This document shows, in pieces, positions 27,621 to 40,300 of a stretch of DNA of 64,000 nt. A program made the position numbers and the translations under genes. The DNA comes from Opisthorchis felineus. Taxonomy: Eukaryota > Platyhelminthes > Trematoda > Opisthorchiida > Opisthorchiidae. The DNA is taken from assembly GCA_004794785.1 (NCBI GenBank), contig SJOL01003030.1:25198-89197 (forward strand), written 5' to 3'. How positions within the stretch are numbered: position 1 is the stretch's first letter; each line of letters begins with the position of its first letter. The notes under the pieces are model-generated. The model was not told the DNA's origin. It saw nothing but the letters and a program-made list of their open reading frames with translations, and searched no databases.

Positions 27621-28001
27621 ACTTAGACAAGTGTCTTTGACGCGGTAGCTTATGTCGACAGAAGACACAAAGTCCCTGGGAACAAGTGAAAAAGACGGGG
27701 TTGTGTACTAAAATGTACGCCGGTACTGAAAACATTGGTTGATATGACATCAGTCAGAGACTGGACCGGGGGACAACGTAGTGAGTAAGATTATGCGCGA
27801 TAAAGATGGTGAATTGGTTAGTAGTGAAGAAATTGAAAGAAGACATCGACACGAATCACACAATAGCCACATGGAGACGCGGAACAGATCGTGAACAGAA
27901 AACACTGTCATGGCACATCGGCGCTCAACAATAAAAATGTCAGTATTTGAAATTAATTATAAAGGGCCGGAGATTATCACAGGCTTTTTGGCTTCAACTG
28001 A

Positions 28002-28311
28002 TCAAACGACAGAGGAGGAAAGTTCGCAGGTTCGGTCTCCCAGTTCTCGACGGAGCAGCCCGTAAACTCGCCTGAATGCGCTGAATTCGGGTCTAGCCTT
28101 GGTCGCCTCAAATGAATGACGACCATCCTGTTCGTCTGAATCTTCACAAAGCGACTGGAACATGCGCAGAAAAACTGCACGATCTCGAGAGCGTTCTTCA
28201 GAAGGCAAGGGACGCAAAAGACCGGAAAGAACGAAATGCATAGCTGACAGACATAAGAGATCGGACATCAAAGGAGGCGAATGTTTATTAACAGCCGTCA
28301 TGCTGGGAACG
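28002..28311 (-). CDS. HTT: Huntingtin last exon and stop
   Basis: Acceptor GGTCAACCTACCAG, phase 2 entry, TGA stop at 28002-28004. It encodes [19 protein letters not shown] and then [11 protein letters not shown], matching human [20 protein letters not shown] and AFQSVLEVV. The tail ([16 protein letters not shown]) has the place of the human C-terminus. I see no canonical AATAAA in the first 100 nt downstream. Confidence 0.95.
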
Positions 28312-31300
28312 CTGGTAGGTTGACCGAATAGTGAGGAATGAACTCCCATATCCATTGAATAGAGGCATAGACTGAGAGGTAGCATCGAGTTAAGGATACG
28401 TCAGAGTATGCGTAGTCTATGTATACGTGTGTATGTACGTATTTATGTATGGGTCATATGTGCACTCTCTAGAGCTCAATATACATGCATTGCCGGGAGT
28501 GGTAAGCAGTCCGGATACTCTTGGCTCTGGACGAGCGCGGTCTGGAGTACATCACAACTAGGCACTAGGAAGTGAAGTATAGTTTTAGTCTTCATTTATT
28601 TCCGGTCAAAATATGAAGTTACACTGAGTAAAAAACCAGGTAGTGCCACTAAATTTCCTATCAATTACATACCATTTGGGCCACAGGGAGCCGGATAAAG
28701 AAGCTGAGCCCACGATCGGGAAAGAATGACGCTGCACGTATATGACTACAGTTGTGATCTTTTAATAAACTATGCTATCATCGAAAAGGATACGCTCTAC
28801 GCAGAGCCGGGTGAGTAGAGGCGGAGAGCAGACAGACAGTTGTTGCCCAGACAGCCAGTTGAGGTGGCTCTCGGCCGAGCAGAGTTGGAAGCGCCAAAAG
28901 GACCCATTGGCGGATCAGGGCCTGGCCCTCTTCGTTGTCCAGAAATCGCCCAAATAACTGGAAAGTAAAAGGGAAAGAGAGATAAAGCAAACGCATGTTG
29001 GGTTCTGACGGCCTAAGCGTCCTCCCGTATATTTGAATTCGTACTGTTGTGCGTCAGTTAAACGGTCGACGACATACATTACTAGTTCAGTGGTATCGTG
29101 ACCATATAAGCACTGCTACGAAGAGAAACATGGGCAGAACAGGATTTCAATGGAAGCGTAATACTGCATAGGCATGTAACAGATGTGTCCTACCTGAGCA
29201 AGAGTTTGAGCAGCTAGCTGTGGATTAGCATGATCCAAACGGGCAAATTCTCCCAGAGCCTTGTTCAAAACGGGATCTGAAATATGCTCATCTCTTTGTT
29301 TCTCATAGTCAGAATCTTGGTTGCTGGGGATGTAAGAGACCGAAAGGGCTTGGATAATATCCATACTTGTTGAAGGTAGGAGGTCAGCTACGACAGTGGC
29401 TTCAACGGCCGAGGTCCACGCACTGGATACCCAGGTTGAAGTACTACTTGAAGGCGAGGCTAGTACAGGAGCGATTCCACCCCGAAGTCGTTCCCACAAG
29501 CAACTAAGAAATTCCTGTGTCATACCGGCAGCAGCCTCGGAGTCCACGACCACCGAAGGAGGTAATGTAAGTGACTTGCGTGTCAGGGGGATATCATCCG
29601 AAGTTGCTATCAATGCAGGGTTTGGACCGAAAAATGAATGAGCGTGAAGCGTGTACAGAAAAGAAGTTAATTCTTTCAGAAGTTCTGAAAACAATCAAGA
29701 GATCAACTGACGGGTAACACTTTGACACAAAGGGCTCATCAAAACAAGGGAACAGAGTTAGGTTGACTGAGGTTTGGAGCAAATAGAGGAAACACTGAGC
29801 GGAATCTACACTCAGGATAGCCTTAAGATGAAGCAATTGGCGTTGGTCACAAGTTTTCCGGTTCGTTTTGGATGTAAAGTGCTACGATGAATGGGTTAGA
29901 TGGAGGAGGGAGGGTTGCACAAAGTTCGATTGGGTTCTGCCATATTCTTTCGAATAAAAAACACCACGAAGTCTTACTGCATAGTTATCCTCATGCGTTT
30001 TCTCGTAAATTAGCATTAATTCAGCTTGATTTAATCCGTTTCGCTATTTACTGAACCCAAACTCAGCGTTTTCCTACCAATTAGTGTGCACATCATCAGA
30101 ACATTAAATAAGAAAAATAATTGTTTAGCTAAAACACCCTTTCGGTGCCCAGCTGCCACACGACCCGAAGGAGGCACGAAGGCTGAGATGCTCTCAGGTT
30201 GCCCAAGCCTGGACAGGAGCGATCAAGATGGGACCTTTCGGTTAGTAAGTTCGTACCTTAACAACTGAGCTGTTACAACAGTAAGTTAGGACAACTAGCT
30301 CTGATAGTTTTCAACGAAAAAGTACCCAACACAGCTATGCCGGCAAAGCATTATTCAGGTGCCATGGTAACAGGAAAGGGTCTTATTCAAGACCATCGAC
30401 TGAAATATCGAAAACCGGAGGGTCAAAGAACGGAACTCATATTACTCTGACAGTCAAAGTGTTTCCCTCCTGTTCGGCTGCCCAGTACAAATTGTATATA
30501 GCTTATTCGCAGGTCTGTCAGTGGGATGTATACAATAATAACTCAAGCATCAACCCTGCGACTTCTTCATAGAGAGGTGGTGAATGATTCAGAAGATTGG
30601 TCTAGCCAACTTGCTGGAAACATAACCACCGGTTGGTGAACCTGGAGCACGAAACATTAGTTTTTGAATCAAATCTTTGCTACAAAAGAAAGCGAACGGG
30701 AAATCCCTAAAAAGTGATCACTTCTTCTGACAGGGTTTAGAGATGAGCCGAGATAGATAAGGTCGGATGGATTTCTCAACCATCCACCTCTAAACACAAC
30801 GGGCACGAATAAGCTGAAGCCAGGAGTCGTTTCAAGTCGTGACAATAGTTGTAAAAACACACGTACTATATGGTATGCCGTCAGGTTGCACTCTGGCTAA
30901 CTGAAAATAGGGATGTCGGAGCATCTAATAATATGATACGTAAGGGTTTTATGTCCAGTATGAGCAAAATACTTCCAGTTGACCTAGTTCTGGCGAATAG
31001 GTGACTTTGGGTAGACACAAGGAAGTCGACCAGCAGAACTATGCTACACTAAGCTCTACGATCGTGTACGTCGGCGGGCGTCAAATTAGTTCGATCCGGA
31101 TTCATGTGTAATTAGCAGCCAAGAAGAAGCTTCATCGACAATCCATATGATTCAATCTGGAGGAGACGGTGAGAGCCCAAGGAAACAAACCAGCTTTCGT
31201 TGTCAGTGATGTTCATTTGTCGCTGCAAAGGGACTGGACCTCATCATGGTGTGGCGGTTTGTGTACCTCCCACTGAGCCATATTTGATAGTCTCACTTTG

Positions 31301-34300
31301 ACACGAGCAGAAATTCGCACGCCACGTTGATCACTGCGTACGGGTCAGTCCCCTGGTTGGGGCTCGGTACATGTTTGGCCACTTGCTCCCTAAAAATATA
31401 GGCCACTCTGACGGTCATAGGCCAACCACCACTACCTTGCGGTACAGCTTTTGATCCAAAAGCTTTGGTTGAGGGCACTGATCATCCTCCTGTCTAGGTG
31501 TGGGTGCCCTAAAAATACGGTCATGAAAAAAAGTGGCCGTCGCGTGGTGCCATTAGCCGGGTCGGCTGCTGCAATGGGCAGGACAGGTGGGTGAAAACAT
31601 ATTACCGCTGACTCCTCCTTTCTTGAACGTTCACGAATTCCTCTTTCCCCTCACCATTCTAATGTTAAAATACTATCGCTGCAGGTCCAAGCACTACGCC
31701 TGACCAACTTACAACGGGCTCAACTGAAGCTTCCGCGCATCGGACTTCTGTAGCAGGCCTAAACACCTTGAAGTCTGTTTTAAAACGCTGATAGCCGGTC
31801 TAATTATCTACCTTTGATGTTCAAACACTGAACCAAGCAGAACAACAAGCGGCTCTTGCTCGTACGGTGGATTTCTTCTGAGCTGATGTAGGTGGCCTGT
31901 TAGAAACAGGATTGAAGTACTGTATTTGAACCGACGGCTCACTCGCTATCTCCCCGCCTCCGGCTGAGCACAACTGGTGACGAGAAGGCTGCTGCAGCTG
32001 GATATGACGGGGTGATTATTGTGTTGAGCCATCGACCGGTGTCCCCGAATGACTGGATACCCACTGATAGGCATCTCTGTTTGTTGAAAGGATCTTGAGA
32101 AAGAGCAGTTAACTGCTCCCGGTTTAATTGTATCTGCTTATGTCCCGACGGACTGTAGCCCCGGATTTGCCAGATTGATTCTATGGTGCTTTAGGTGTTC
32201 TTTACAACGTGCTAAGAGCTCAGACATCGTCGTAGTCACTCAGGTAGATAAGTTTAGCACTGCATTGCATCAGTTGGGTGGTCCTCTGGGATTAGACGCA
32301 TGCAAAGTGAGCTGATCACAGACTGTTCCTCTATATTACCAAGTTCCGGAATGGGAAAACTAGTTTGACTACGTGGTGCTCACAAGGAGTCCCAAAAACA
32401 AATAGACCACAATGCCATCAGTCACTTAAGGTGAGGGCCGATCAGTGCTTGCCGCTACCTCTGGAATACCTGTGTGGACCTCGACCATGCAATTGTCCGT
32501 ATATGCTTTTCAGGTCCGGACAAAATACACAAACACCGCGTTTTTGCGTAGACCCCGAAATTAAACAGACGCATCAAAACGAACTTCTCCGATGCCTGCT
32601 TGCTGATCCGATGTCGGATGTTGAAAAAGCAGTGAAGTAAGATATACAAAGCTGCACTTGATGTCGGGACCTCTACCACTGTACGGCCCAGTCGGCCTTT
32701 TCCAAGCAATGGATCTCTGACAGGATCATGGTCTCGCTGGATGTCCGGCAGCAGATACCTTCTGGCCGTAATCACAACCCGATTCGGCACACCATCTGCG
32801 CATCCACGAAGACGAAGAAGCTGGGTGAATTCGGAAGGCCGAAGAATTGGGAGAATCGAAAAAATTCTGGAAATGTGTGCAGGTTGCTCCACTTGATCTG
32901 CTCAACAGTGAAACCACCAAGGATCACAACGGCTCTCTGATACCCGAGAAAGAACTTTTGGACCGTTAGGTAGAATACTTCGAACAGCAATTCAGTTAGT
33001 CACCTGCTACTTATACTGCGGGTTATCGGCCTTTGATGGAAACGTGGACTGTGAATATGGAACTCAGCCTCAGAGGCATCTGTGCACGTCTCCGCTCAAG
33101 CGCTATCGTTCTCTTGGTCCTGACGACCCGCCAGCTATTCCGTTCAAGCACGGCGATGAATTCGCGGTCTAGCATGCTTGAAGCTATGTGGGAGAAAGAT
33201 ACCGTCCCAGAGAACTGCGGTCAGCCGAAAATAGCGCCCATCTTCAAAAAGAGTACAGACCATGAATGTACTAACCACAAAGGTGTCAGTCGTAACATGG
33301 CTTGCAAATGAATGGCAGTGGCGTTTGTGCTGCCAGTTTCCCGCTTGTCTGACTGAGCGTGTGCAGAATACTTGCGGTTAGTACCAGGGCCCTGCCTCAC
33401 GCGGTCAAATGTTTTTCAAATTTTTTCTTCAGGGACTTTAGGGATCAGTGTCAACACTGATGCTTCTGCATCTGATGGTGATAACGTTCATTTGAGGTTA
33501 CCAATCTTGAGATGATATAATCGTTGAGCCCTATAAGACAGATCACAAAGGACCAGCTAACCGAACCCGAACTCACTATGCCATGATAATAAGATGGCGT
33601 CTTTTGCTCACGATACTTCAACGTAATTGGCTCATTCACAGCCAAGCCATAAATTAGCTAGGCCCAAAGCCCGAAATGTACGTGTACTGGGGCACCTAGA
33701 AAGCGTTTGATATTCCACGACAGACCGAAGATTTGACTCACCTGAATTCATCATGCTCGATTCAGTGTGTTCCGTAGGAACTGTTCCCATGAGGGAGGAT
33801 GCACGTTGGTACTGCCTTAGCTGATGGTTCAACCGTCCTGCATTTGCGTACATGCATGTGACAAGAAGGCGAAGTACAGGGAGGCTGATGAGTGGAGAAC
33901 GACATGCTCGGAGACGACTGACACACAACTTTTGAAGGCTCTGAAAAGGCCATGAGAATGATGCGGGAATCAAGACACTACGTATAGCCTAGTAGGTTAT
34001 GGAGGAAAGTATTCGGGGGGATATACAGTGAAAATATATTGCGGTAAACCTATCGGAGGATTTATTCGCGAAATTAGTGTGATGGGCGGGGACGAACACA
34101 CACGACTTGTCAAGATGTGTGGATTCACCACGCATCATTGGTGTACATATGAAAGTGTCTTGCACGTTGCCATGGGTACTTGAACATATTTCTGGTAGTT
34201 TGACTTGATTTACTAATTTACTCGGGGCCCATTCGTAACCTTGTCGTGTCAGGCGCACTGCACTTCTAAATTCGGAGCTTGAGGCGTAACGAGACATGCC

Positions 34301-37300
34301 CATCGTATGCTTCGATCGATCGTTCTATCTATTCTATTGGGCGATTTCGCATCATGCTGTCTTGGTGTGCTTTCCCGTTTGAGGTGGTGTCGTAGCAGGA
34401 CACCTAACACATATAATGCCAATGTGCTCACCTGTGCTGTCAGGCCTGAAAGTTAAATTCGTTGATCCTCCCAGCAGTGGCAAGTAAGTAAGCGGGTAGC
34501 TACACGCCTTTCGATGAACTGGTGTTCATGATCTGCTGGCTCGATCGACTCAGTTTAGCAGTGAAATACTCCACTACAAACAGGAAGATCGAAACTTCGA
34601 ATCCTCCCAGAGCTTTGTGCATACTGCTGATGGTCTTCAACAAGGACGAAACAGCTACACATTATTTCTCTGCTTTTCAGTACAGATGGACATCAGTTGT
34701 AGAGTGAAACTTACGTGGAATTTCCGAGCTGTCGAAGAGTTTCCAGTAACCCGAAAACACACTATGATATAACGAATATCGTGCCAACTGAAACATAAGG
34801 CGACCTTTGCATAGGGCATCCAGTTTGAGAATACCATAGATGACAGATTCACCTGAGTTTGTCGTCAACACCAACGTAATTTATGAGTGAGTGCATTTCG
34901 CCAGTGGTTTTGTTACACCTTGAGATTGATCCCGAGGTGTTTTCAGAATCATTTCAGGACGGCTTGCTGTGACTTCGAGAGACTTTAAAGCGAAAAAGCC
35001 CACAGATACCTCAAGTAGCCAGCTGTTAGCTTGAGTCGATCGGGCTTGAGTTCCTCGATCAAATATCTGGCATCTTCAACTTTACCTCATGCCTCAAGCT
35101 GGGTTGTCTTTCGTGAGAACTCGGTCATTGAAACGTGCGTGGCTGTTGTCTTACCACATAAGGCATAGTGCACACAATCCTCATGAGTTTCACTCCCGCG
35201 GTAGTTCCAACGGTTTCACACAGCATAAAGCGATACGACTCTCGGACCTGATGATACAATTGCAAGATTTTGGTATATACTGTGTCGGTTTTGGAAGCTA
35301 GCTGAGATATGACCTTGAATGGTAAGGTGCAGTCGGCTTGCACGACGAGAAAGAAAATAGTAAACGAATTACATGTTTTGAGGCACGCAGTTTAAAAGTG
35401 CAATCTTCCCGGCGCAAAATTATCATAAGATGACATCAGCGGAAGAATCAAATGCAGTAAACGAACAGATGAATGTCCAAATCTACGTAGGGACGTGCAA
35501 GTTGCTTTCGCATGCATTCCAATGGCCATGACCATGTAACGACAGTTGTTACACGATATTGCGACATGATTTCTGCTGTCAAGAATTCTAGTCTTTTTCA
35601 GGGCTTTGACCAAAGACGTCTCAGAACCATGCGATATAGCATCATTGGTTCGATAGCAGGGATGTTCGAAATCAAGTAACCACGGCTGTAGGAGATGTGC
35701 ATTTGTACATTGGTTAATGCAGCTTCGCATGTTGTTTCAGTCTTCGGGAACCAAAGAATATGCTTTGTGAATAGTTCGCATAGGCACAGTAGAGCTGTTC
35801 CCTAGTCGGTAGTTAGATGTAGCCCAAAAATCGGGGCAAAAGAAGCTGAAAGGCTGAAGATTACTCAAAAAGGGAACTAACCTCTGTAGCACCCTTTCCA
35901 AGCCTTCCCATCATAACTAAACGACCGATCCCTCGACACCAAGCTGTATGGACTAAGAGTGAACAGCACAAATGCGCAGTGGTTCCGGTTCCGAGAGCGA
36001 CGTGCGACTAAAGAAAAAATGGTGAAGACATTTGTGAGTCGAAGATACAGAGGAACCAACAATTTACTATGTAGCAAAAAAATTTTGCGAACGAATTCGC
36101 TTGCTTACCGTGTGGAGACTTTTGGTGCCTAATAACGTGGACGGTGCACTATCCGACAACATAAAAGAACCGAGACGGAACAGGTTGGATGTAAGACCGG
36201 ACAGCATTTCCGTCAAACCTGATCCAAAATCTGTAAGCACTGGGTGAACAGGTGGTGCAGAAAAGTTCTCTGCCAGGAAGAATGCTGCGGCTAGGATGGT
36301 CAGTTGATGTCGCTCAACTCGTTCCGTTTGAAATGAATTGCCGTTAGAGGCGTTGGCCGAGAATGTGGTAGCATCTGAAAGTCATGTAGCAGCAGTTATG
36401 CACGGCAGAAATATAACGATATTTCAAACAGTGAAAAACCTTCGTGGACAAAGTAACAACTTGTGGACAGTTCCCCACCCCCCGGACCATACTTAAAGGA
36501 CTGGAAGAATTCTCGACGGGGTGAAACGAGGTATGAGGTGTGACAGTGAATTATACATGTGGTTGTTCATGAGACAGATATACCACACATCACATGATTC
36601 AGACTAATGCAATTCCCGGCTGTGCTACACTGAATTTAAAGAAAAATGTCCGAATGGTCGAAGACACGGACTGACACTCCAATGTCGAAAACTGAATTTA
36701 TACTCGCTCGACAGCTGGTTGTGGAATCGGTATGGATCGCTACAATGATGGCCATGAACTTTGATACGGGTATCGGTGATATATGGAGTTTGGTCGACGG
36801 TGCACATCTAGATTTTGCTCAAATCAACCACGATACGAACCAATGTACTTGTAGGGAGGGTTTAATGTTGAAACTGATATGCGAATTCGCACAGCCACGC
36901 GGGCCTGCAACGTAGTGGGGGAAAGCAGTCGTCGAAAAAAACCGTGACCAGGGCGTTGGAATCCACCCAGTGTGTCAGTCTGTCGTGCAGTCAGCTTGCA
37001 TTCGTACTCTCAGTGTATGGCATATGAATTGGTGTGGAGATCCGAAGAACCTTTGACCAATGCTTTTTACTACTTCAGCTTGCATCTTAGTGTGACGAAG
37101 TTTACAGCGTAGTACCTCTGCCCATAGCAATGACCCGACATTCCTCGCTTATGCACAGATTCCAAGAGGCGACTGTCCCAATCCGTAGTAATCAGAAAAC
37201 GTTAACAATTGGACGTCTGTGGCTATTTTGACCATCAGTTCCAACACACAGCAGTTCCTTTTATATTCACGCCTTCAGAATAACAAAAGGGAGCATTCCA

Positions 37301-40300
37301 ATTGTTAGTAATTGTCTTTGATGCACGTATGGGATACCAGCCGTCAGAGCTCTAGAGACGACTATATAAAAGCCGGATTCCACTTCCCAGACTCCAGGAG
37401 GTCTGAACTGTTCGCTTCAGTAGGTTTGGCTCTCCCTGGTGTGCGCTAGGGCAACGTGAACACAAGTCCAAAGGTTGTATCATGTGAGCTCTCCAGAACC
37501 GAGCGAGGACTCATTTGACAGGTTGTATTGTCAGTAAACCCATTTGAAGCGACTAGTGTGCTCAAGAATAGAAACCGAATGTGTACGGAACAACGTGTAA
37601 ACACGAGCTGGCTCGTATTGTGGAACGATCGTACACATTAGTGCGGACGAGCAGCACTCAACAAAGAGCCTCCTCAAGGTGGTGTGGAGGCCAGAAACTT
37701 GAGTCTACATCAGACCAAATGAGGCGGGCCCGACTAGCGAGGTCCAAAATGGACGAATGGCCATAGCGCGATTCTAGAATTATGTTTACAGGTGAGAAAA
37801 GTCAAATTGAAATTGCACTGTCAAAACGACACTAAACCCGGCCAAATCATGCTTCCGAACGTATATTTATTAAGAGTAAAAAAACTAAGCTGTGTGTGCT
37901 TCAAAAGAGGTTTAGCATTTCAGAACCTAGTAAAGTTATTGGAACGTGGTTCTAAATTGGATGCGGTAGCTGGACAAACAAATAGCCGCCCGATAAACTC
38001 TGTAAACTGGTATCGATCTCACCCGTAGAACGGACCACCTACACAGACATGTGCAAGCAAATGAATGATACCTCACAAAACGTCAAATAAATAAAACTGA
38101 CACCTTTAGCTCTGTAATAGAGTGATTACCAACGGGTGATATTATCTATCCGTGGATTCCTAGCGAATGGTAATGAAATATTTTTATCAAGATTGATGAA
38201 GGCAACTCACCGAATGGCTTCACGTTACTGGCTGCACCGATTACCCCGGTTTTGGAACCAGCTGATACGCCGAACATGCCGGTCATGAAGCGTTTCAATC
38301 CAGATGCCCCAGCTGTTTTGTCCTGCTCAGCAACCGGGCGATCTGTCCAAGTGGTCTTGAGCGAATCAGTGTATTCTGCTACAGATGACCGGATAGAACG
38401 CAGAGGTCCAAAGAGTGCGTCCAGTTTCCGTTCCAAATAGCTACAGAGCTGAAACAACATAAAATTGATGAGGGAAAAACGGTGAACGAAACTAGTTCAT
38501 CCGGTAAAAACAAAGCCATCTTAAAAGTGTAGAATCGAGACACTGTAATAGTACAGGACCTTCATTCACACCATGGGTACCGTAGGAAATCTTGGTTCAG
38601 TAGACATTTTCCCCGTAAGCGAGGAATCTGGGATTTTGGATGGTGATTTTTATGCATCCACAGATCGTAGGGCATTAACGCCTAAGTTTTTCAGTTCGAA
38701 GGCAAGAATGGCATTCAGCTTTGTGACATCATTATCATCATTATCGACAGCATGACATCAGTGTTCAACACCGATGCTTCACTGCCGTACGCTTTGTGAT
38801 ATTTGGGCCAACAACCTAGATCAACTATTATAAACTGTGATATAAACAGAGTTGGCGAACAAACAGGAAGCAAGGGCGATAGCTCATCTCCGAACAGAAA
38901 TCTAGGGAGTTGAAAGAGTTTAGGTGCTGTTGGTTTCTAGGGAAAATACCGATTATCACAAATCGGATATGGGAAATAAATCTGTCCGACGTTTCGAACA
39001 CCGGGGTTAACCTCTATAGGAGAACAAATGGCCCACATTGAAAGATTAACAACGTGGCTAGACAAAGATTAGTCAACTTACTGTCACATGTGTTACGATT
39101 GGTGTGACGGTCGTGTGTTTTGCTGCTTGCGTGCGAGCGTGTTATGCCATGTGCGCCTTTCACTCAGACCTGGGGTCTGAGTTGTCCTGCAACCTATCGT
39201 GCTTGCGTGGTGAAGTAGACCGGACCAGATAGTAGATAACTGAACAGTGTATGACCTGATAGCACACGAAGGCATTGTGTGAATAGCCAGTGATTCAGTA
39301 AAGCACCTCTGTGCATATACGTCGACATTTCGCTGCAGTACATGCATGTCATCAAGGGTGACTCGATGGTACACAGCTAATGTATGGAGTGCGATCACTG
39401 AGTCACGCTCCAGTTTGCTTAAACTACTCGCGCTCCTCGGAGCGGTCTTTATACTCGCTGATTCGAACCTTCAATTGTCCACTCCAATGGCCTGCCAAAT
39501 GTAAACAGTCAAAATCGGTGAAATCAATCCTGTGGACACAGACGATACGGTCATCAGGCTTAAGCGGATTTTTCTTATGAAACAGCTGTTTCTTTAGTGT
39601 GCTATCCTTCGGGAAATTTGTGTGGATGCTGAATCTGAAGAGTACACAACGGATGCCGTCAGATATGTGTTGTCGGTACGGAATCCGCATAGTGTCAATT
39701 GGTACAACCACGGTTTGGTTGCGGCATCTGGGTTGGTTGGCTGAAGCCTATGTCCGAGGAAATCTGTTGGACACCCCTTATTTCTCAGCGCTTTTGCTAT
39801 TATGGGTTACCTCGCTTACAAATTTCATTCATATTCATTCGGCAAGCCAGCATACAAACTACTCTCTCCCTCAATATTCAATGGATGAGCAGAGTTAAAG
39901 TTTCAAAGCGATTATGGTTCCAAGAATAATCATTGTTCTGCTGCATATCTCATGTTCTACCGTGAAGCGAATGGAGTTACACAAAGTGTTGATATATGAA
40001 AAGAACTGATTCCTATAACATGTCTTTACGAAAACATACGTGTCACCGACGTAACTTAGCCAAACTCTCGAAATTGCCAGTACCTGAGATTTAAGCCGTG
40101 ATAAGAATAGGTTGACCAAAACAGGAGAAACAGCTGAACCTATGGCAATTCCAGTAGTCTGTTGGTAGATTTGGCCTTTGAACGTAAGAATAATTCCAGA
40201 CATTTTATAACTCCCCACAGAGAGAGGGAAGTAAGGCTATTCAACGTATTATCTCCTTCTAGGTGTATCGTAGGGTATCAGCAATGGACACGCTGGTGTG

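Noticed and set aside
33880..33920. CTGATGAG as another hammerhead
   Set aside because: No GAAA box at a proper distance, and it lies within a huntingtin exon.
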